NCBI GenBank assembly: GCA_019054805.1
Contig: JAHQIY010000001.1
Coordinates: 6,090,501 to 6,154,500 of the forward strand
Direction of reading: 5' to 3'
DNA length: 64,000 nucleotides
Source of the DNA: Brachionus manjavacas
Lineage: Eukaryota; Rotifera; Eurotatoria; Ploima; Brachionidae
Shown here: in pieces, positions 47,301 to 64,000 of the stretch
How positions within the stretch are numbered: the first letter of the stretch is position 1
Layout of the letters: each line of letters starts with the position of its first letter
The notes under the pieces: model-generated
What the model was told of the DNA's origin: nothing
The model's input: only the letters and a program-made list of their open reading frames with translations
Databases searched by the model: none
Position numbers and translations under genes: made by a program

Positions 47301-49777
47301 TTAATTATTGATAAATTCTGTTTCGAGCATTAATTCCTTGAATTAAAAATAGGCAAAAATTAAAATCAGTGTCTTGAGTCGATAGATGAAAAGTAAACTT
47401 TTTATACATTTTTAATTAAAATCAAAAATTAAATTTAGTTTATATTTTGATTAATAAATTTGAACTAAGTTTACTTATTAGATTTAAATACAAAAAGTGA
47501 ATAAAAAAACCTAGAAAATAAGTTAATTTACCTTAATCGTTATACTTATAAAATTAAAAAATCAATCCTCAATATTTAGAAAAATATTTTCTATATTTTT
47601 TGACATTCAATTATTAGTCAATTTTGAGTTTATACTCACCGCTCACAATACTAGTTAAATATAAGTAATTAAAATTCAATTTTTTCTAATTGTCGATCAA
47701 CTCTCGTTTAATGAGTAAAATTTTTTTCAAGTTTTAATTAACAGCCTAGTACCTAAGTACTTGAAAAGCTTACACTAAATCCTTCAATTAATTAAACTTT
47801 TAGAAAACTAAATTAATTTTAAGCTACTAGTATTAGAAAAATTGAAGTTATTCAAAATTCAGAAGTTTGATCTTTTCTTACATGAAATATAAATCTTGAG
47901 GTCTTTAAAAAGTTGATTCAATTTTAGGAGAAAATTGAGTCAATTGCTTTCCGTTGAAATTATTTTTTGTTAGATCTTTATAAAAAATCCAATTAGGACA
48001 AAAAAATTAAATTTAGGATGTTGTCATTAGTTTTTGATTATTTCAATTTATTTTTGTTGAAAAAAATTAATTTTATTATAAAACACAGGCTTCTTTGAAA
48101 ATAAATTTAAATAATAAAAATGTTAATTTGGAAATGTCAAGATTTACAGAATTCGGTAAGTAAGAATGGTCAGTAAAAATAATTTTTTATTTTTATTTTG
48201 TATTTCTCATAAATGATATGTTTAGAAGCGAATTGAAGCTTTTTAAAAATGCCTCTGAAGTATATTCAGTAATCAGTTACTCCAAAAGAAAATTTTTTAG
48301 AGCTGCTAGAACACATCTATTTAGACGATAAAAAAAAGTTTTTGTTTCAAATTCAATTTAAAAATAAAGATTAAATTAAAAAATTTATTTTCAAAATAGG
48401 TAATATTTTCGTACATTTAGAACCTATTTTAATATTTTATATTTTAAAATATTACTTTTTTACTATTGTTTTGTTGCTTGTTTGTAGGGTTTCTTGTAGG
48501 GTGGGGAGAATTGATTGACAAGAAGCTGGTTTGTTTTAGTTTGTTTATTAATCTAAAAATGATAATGAAAACGGCCGTTCTAAAGCCAGTTTAGAGTTTG
48601 GAAGAAAGATAAAAATTGGATAATGTGAATAGTTTGTGAATAGAGTTACTATCGTTAGTTGGTTTTATTTATATTAAGATTGTAAGCTTAGGAAATTAGT
48701 TATTATACATAGTTAGTGTTGTGTTTTTTTTATAGAAGTTATGTAAGTAGTGTAAATATGAAAATAGTGTAAATAAGTTTTTTGTTTAATGTTTAGCGAG
48801 CATAACAAAATCTTCTCTTGTGGTTGCTACACCACAACTATTTTAATTTCTATTTTGTATTTTAAGATAGTAATTAAAAATGACTGTCAATAATTATGAA
48901 ATTTAAAAAATATGTTGGTACTTTAGGGCTAATATAAGAAAATGCTTGTTTAAATATTTTGGCGGAAAAATGATTCAGGTGGCAACTTATATACAAAAAT
49001 TGATGATTTTAAGTATTTTTTAGTTTTGGTCAGATTTTTTGAAAGTTAATTTAAAATTTGAACTTTTCAGTCAAATATGGCAAAAGAGTTTATCTTCAAA
49101 ATGAGCTCAGCGTTGCACGCTTATTTTTAGGTGTAATTCAAACAATAATTATTATTAAAAAAATTGAATGGGTTTTGAATGTAAAAACTGATGAAAACAA
49201 GGTCATAACAGTCTGTTTTACAGTTTTGCAATCTTAGGTATAGGTCTATTCTCGTATAAAATTTGAATATCGTTCCTTTACAGCTAGAAAATATTTTTTT
49301 TTTAATTTCCAACCATTTTGGCTCATTTGTTGTATTTAATTTTATAATTTTATTTTAACTATTTTTTTTAATTATATGAAGAAATTTAATTTAATGATTA
49401 AAATTACCATAAAGTACAAAAAGAACAAAAGGGAAAAAAGTTATTTTTTATAGTAAAATATGCTTAAATAAGTAAAAAAAAGAGACTCGTTTATTAGACT
49501 CACCAAGATAAAGATTCTAAACAGACAGTTTCTTTGACAATTTACAAAATAATAAAATATTACATTTTTTAGCTTTTTTTGTTGCCATTTTTTATTGTAA
49601 AAAAATTTGATTAATTTAATTTATTTGATTTTATGTAATTTTATATAGAAATAAGCTTAAATAATTAGTTTAAAAAATAATTTAATCAAATAAATTTTTT
49701 TCAATTTCTAATTCCATTGGCAAGTGTTTTCTATTTGATCCGAATATTAAGATTGTTTGATTCGGCATACTTTACTT
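44385..49777. other. Gene desert with one exon-like island
   Basis: A/T-rich throughout, apart from a small GC-rich island near 46030-46090 (listed separately) and a G-rich patch near 48480-48540. No gene supported. Confidence 0.45.
46032..46084 (-). other. Isolated exon-like island, 53 nt
   Basis: On the minus strand this is bounded by a CCTAAG acceptor-like site and a CAG^GTTCTG donor-like site. In one frame it reads LSRLSSFSDDDVPKYQ. GC content is far above its surroundings. It may be an exon of a gene with very long introns, or a chance island or relic. Confidence 0.25.
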
Positions 49778-49984
49778 CAGAGTTGTTTAAAAGTGCCAAA
49801 TTAAAGTCCAAGTCCGAATTTTTTTCTCACAATAGTAGAGAAATAGGCGCAAATTTTCGTGATCTTCCGTTCCTAGAATAATTCCTCTACATAAATGGAA
49901 AAACAGGAGCAAAAATTTACTTTGAGATCTCGGAACTTGGAGAAAATTTTAAAGTCCGGACTTGACTTGCGACTTGTGACTCTG
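49778..49984. mobile_element. 207 bp hAT MITE with perfect 8 bp target duplication
   Basis: Starts CAGAGTTGTTTAAAAGTGCC and ends with the inverse of CAGAGTCACAAGTCGCAAGT. It is flanked on both sides by CTTTACTT (49770-49777 and 49985-49992), an exact 8 bp target-site duplication as made by hAT transposases. The interior (CTACATAAATGGAAAAACAG and the adjoining CTTCCGTTCCTAGAA block) is shared, in inverse orientation, with 10057-10175. It is therefore a deletion derivative of the 9905-12355 element family. The perfect duplication implies fairly recent insertion. Confidence 0.9.
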
Positions 49985-50489
49985 CTTTACTTATTAGCAC
50001 ACTTTTTGCTGAAAAACAAACCTGTCTTTTTAAAACTACTGAATTTTTGAAATAAATTAAAAAGTATACATAAAAGTAATTAAAGTCAATTTAAGAAATG
50101 CTTAAGAAAAAATTCAATTTAAATTTTTCATCAACGCACTCTCTCATTTTTTCAGACCACCAAGCTTGGGTTTGTTTACAAAGTTAATAGACTCCACCAC
50201 ACATTTAAAATTAACAAAAAAAATCTATTTAAATTGCGAGTTTTAAGATAAATTTTAATCTAGTAAAAAGTTAAAAAAATCAAAAATTCCTATATATCGA
50301 ATGCTTTTTGGCGAATTGAATGTTAATCAGATGTTAGTGTGTTATTAAGGTGTTTGTTATGTTGGGATGAATAATGGGTCTGCTGAACAGTTCTGCTGGT
50401 ATTTAGTAAGATGGTCTAACTGGGTTATCTATTTTTAAAATAATTTACAAGCATACTAAAGTGAGAAAATTCCAAATCTGATCACTTAA

Positions 50490-50640
50490 TTTGCCCCAAG
50501 ATTTTGACTCACCCATATAGACCAATCTGCTAACCGGGTGAGGGGCAATTGGGTCAACCTAATTGCCCCATTTTTTAGTAGGATTGTCCCACATATTAAT
50601 CCGGTTAGCCGGATTTTCACCTGATTGCCCCGAAAACTTG
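50490..50640. repeat. GC-richer structured segment with a strong hairpin
   Basis: GGGGCAATT (50542-50550) and AATTGCCCC (50561-50569) form a perfect stem with a 10 nt loop. GCTAACCGG and CCGGTTAGC lie on either side, and TTGCCCC-like motifs occur at both outer ends. It looks like a small MITE built from inverted GGGGCAAT units. No target duplication identified. Confidence 0.5.
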
Positions 50641-51000
50641 ATTTACGTTTTTTATAAAGAATGCTCTTTTTATATTCAAGAGGAATAAACAAATTAATTT
50701 CATCAATAAATTTTTTATAATCGATATGGATTTAACTACTTTACAATTAATTTTTACAAATTTTTAAAAATAACTTTTGAATAAACAAAACTGAGATTTA
50801 ATTTTTGATAGATTTTTCTAATTTAAAAAAAGAACAAAAACATTTACAAAACCCGAGAACAAGAATATTTCGCAAAATATTTATGAATAAGAATATAACT
50901 GACTAGACCCAGTTTTTCAATTATTGTATTTAAATTTAAAAATCCAAAAGAATTATTTAAGTTTTTTGGTTCAATATATATATATATATTAATAAGGCAC

Positions 51001-51170
51001 ATTAGCTCGGTACAGATAAACAAATAAATAAATAAATTATTTAAAAGTTAAAAAAAGAATTTTAAATTTAATTTTCAATTTTTTTCAAATTTCTAAATCA
51101 AAATTAAACTCATTCAAGATTAACTTAAGAGTTTAATTTCAATTATGAAGCTTTGAAATTAAAAATGCTG
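51001..51170 (+). repeat. Partial copy of the 43627-44384 element interior
   Basis: Shares CTCGGTA..AAATAA, TTTAAAAGTTAAA and the long AAATTAAACTCA...GAGTTTAATTTCAATTA blocks, in the same order, with 44150-44290. The terminal arms of the other copy are not present here. Confidence 0.55.
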
Positions 51171-51253
51171 GGAATAATTTCTCAAAAAATAAAATTTACT
51201 TAAATCCCAGATTTTACAAAATTAATACGATATTTTGGGGCAAACGGATTAAA

Positions 51254-52150
51254 ATCACAAGTCTTAAGTCAAGTCAAAGTCATGGCTTGACTTAAGACTT
51301 TTTTTTTTCAAGTCAATGATTTAATAAATCCATATTTGATACCAATAAAGTAGTTGCTTCCAAATTCCTGGCCATTAATCTTGGCCTATGGACCCATAGA
51401 CAATGAACTTGTTGGTTCTTTAAGGTACTCTAAAAAAAAAGAACAAAACTTCAGTATAATTCAATTCGAATAAAAAAGTAAGGTTCTTATTAAATTTTCT
51501 AAATAAATATTTTTGATTCTTTCATATTTTTTCAGGTTCTTTTTGGTTCTTATGAGGTTCTTTTAGGTTCTTTCTGGTTTTTTATAATTTCTTTCCTTAA
51601 GATCTTCGGTTCTTTTTCCTTTTTTTTCAAAGAAACTTTTTGGTTCTTTTTCGTTCTTTTTCGTTCTTTTTAGGTTCTTTTTAGGTTCTTTTTTTACTTA
51701 TGATCATCGGTTCCTTTTCCTTTTTTTGGTTCTTTTTTTACTTATGATCATCGGTTCCTTTTCCTTTTTTTGGTTCTTTTTTTTTGGTTCTTTTTGAAAA
51801 CTTCAATTGAAATCTAGGACTTCTCTTATCGTCTTATTAACCGAAGCCCTAAACCAGGGCTCCGCCCTGGACCCGTTTACTTTCCCCGCAATGCGAAAAA
51901 CCTGACAGAACTTCAAAAGAACCAATAAAAACAAAAAAGAACCAAAAAAGTACCAAAAAGAACCTGAAAGAACAAAAAAGAACAAAAAAATTCTTTTTTA
52001 AAAAAGAAACTATAATATCCATTGGGTTCTTTTTTCATTGTCTATGTATGGACCTATGTGCTCTCTAAATGTAACCAGATCGAGAAATAATTCTTTCAAC
52101 TGGTCGAGATGAAGCAGGTGTTGATAAAATTTTTGTGCAAGTCATAACTT
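51254..52150 (-). mobile_element. hAT remnant with transposase C-terminus, split by an insertion
   Basis: Reverse-complement relative of the 6630-6968 element: the same hAT dimerisation coding block, subterminal AAGTCAAGTCA repeats and flanks, diverged by about 10%. The copy is interrupted at 51391-52050 by the foldback element. Its outer TIRs are incomplete. Confidence 0.75.
51391..52050. mobile_element. 660 bp foldback element with GGTTCTTTTT arms
   Basis: Inserted in the hAT remnant with 8 bp flanks GGCCTATG (51383-51390) and GACCTATG (52051-52058), one mismatch apart. The ends share CATAGACAATGAA in inverted orientation. The left half is built of GGTTCTTTTT units and contains a directly duplicated ~46 bp unit near 51690-51780. 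The right half is the complementary AAAAAGAACC array. The centre (51840-51880) holds the GC-rich CCAGGGCTCCGCCCTGG block also found at 5233-5271. Non-coding, with hAT-like target-site length. Confidence 0.8.

Positions 52151-64000
<11,850 letters not shown>

Overview
This is a very AT-rich eukaryotic window with spliceosomal introns (GT..AG, 54 bp to several kb), a nuclear tRNA gene and many decayed DNA transposons and non-LTR retrotransposons. The gene content is metazoan: a complete LAP-type Scribble with LRR and PDZ domains, a LIM+C2 protein, two START-domain paralogs, a TIR-domain protein and a propeller/EGF membrane protein. Base composition, tiny introns and the TIR and EGF architectures suit a small spiralian invertebrate such as a monogonont rotifer. 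That assignment is an inference; no species marker is present.

Layout. 1-4.1 kb: a two-exon gene for a WD-like propeller + EGF + one-TM protein. Just upstream lies an 818 bp terminal-inverted-repeat (TIR) element holding a near-identical inverted copy of part of that gene, intron included. 4.1-7.8 kb: transposon debris (hAT ends and C-termini, a foldback element, LINE pieces). 7.8-9.7 kb: an intronless TIR-domain protein on the minus strand. 9.9-12.4 kb: a hAT-type element with a 5'-truncated LINE inserted in it, the LINE flanked by a 15 bp target duplication. 14.4-19.1 kb: a four-exon LIM/coiled-coil/C2 gene on the minus strand, with an antisense tRNA-Asp(GTC) in its largest intron. 20.5-28 kb: two START-domain genes on a ~1.6 kb direct segmental duplication, with LINE remnants between them. 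28-39 kb: Tc1/mariner and LINE remnants. 32-52.6 kb: largely a gene desert with several TIR elements. 52.7-64 kb: scribble on the plus strand, four exons visible, running off the right edge. Its LRR exon is a sharp GC-rich island.

The genes are unrelated to one another and each should have its own transcript. Scribble would act at cell junctions in apicobasal polarity, the START proteins in lipid transfer, the TIR protein in immune or NAD-linked signalling, and the LIM-C2 protein probably at a membrane or cytoskeletal scaffold. Exon joins were chosen from splice-site consensus plus reading-frame phase and have not been tested against transcripts.
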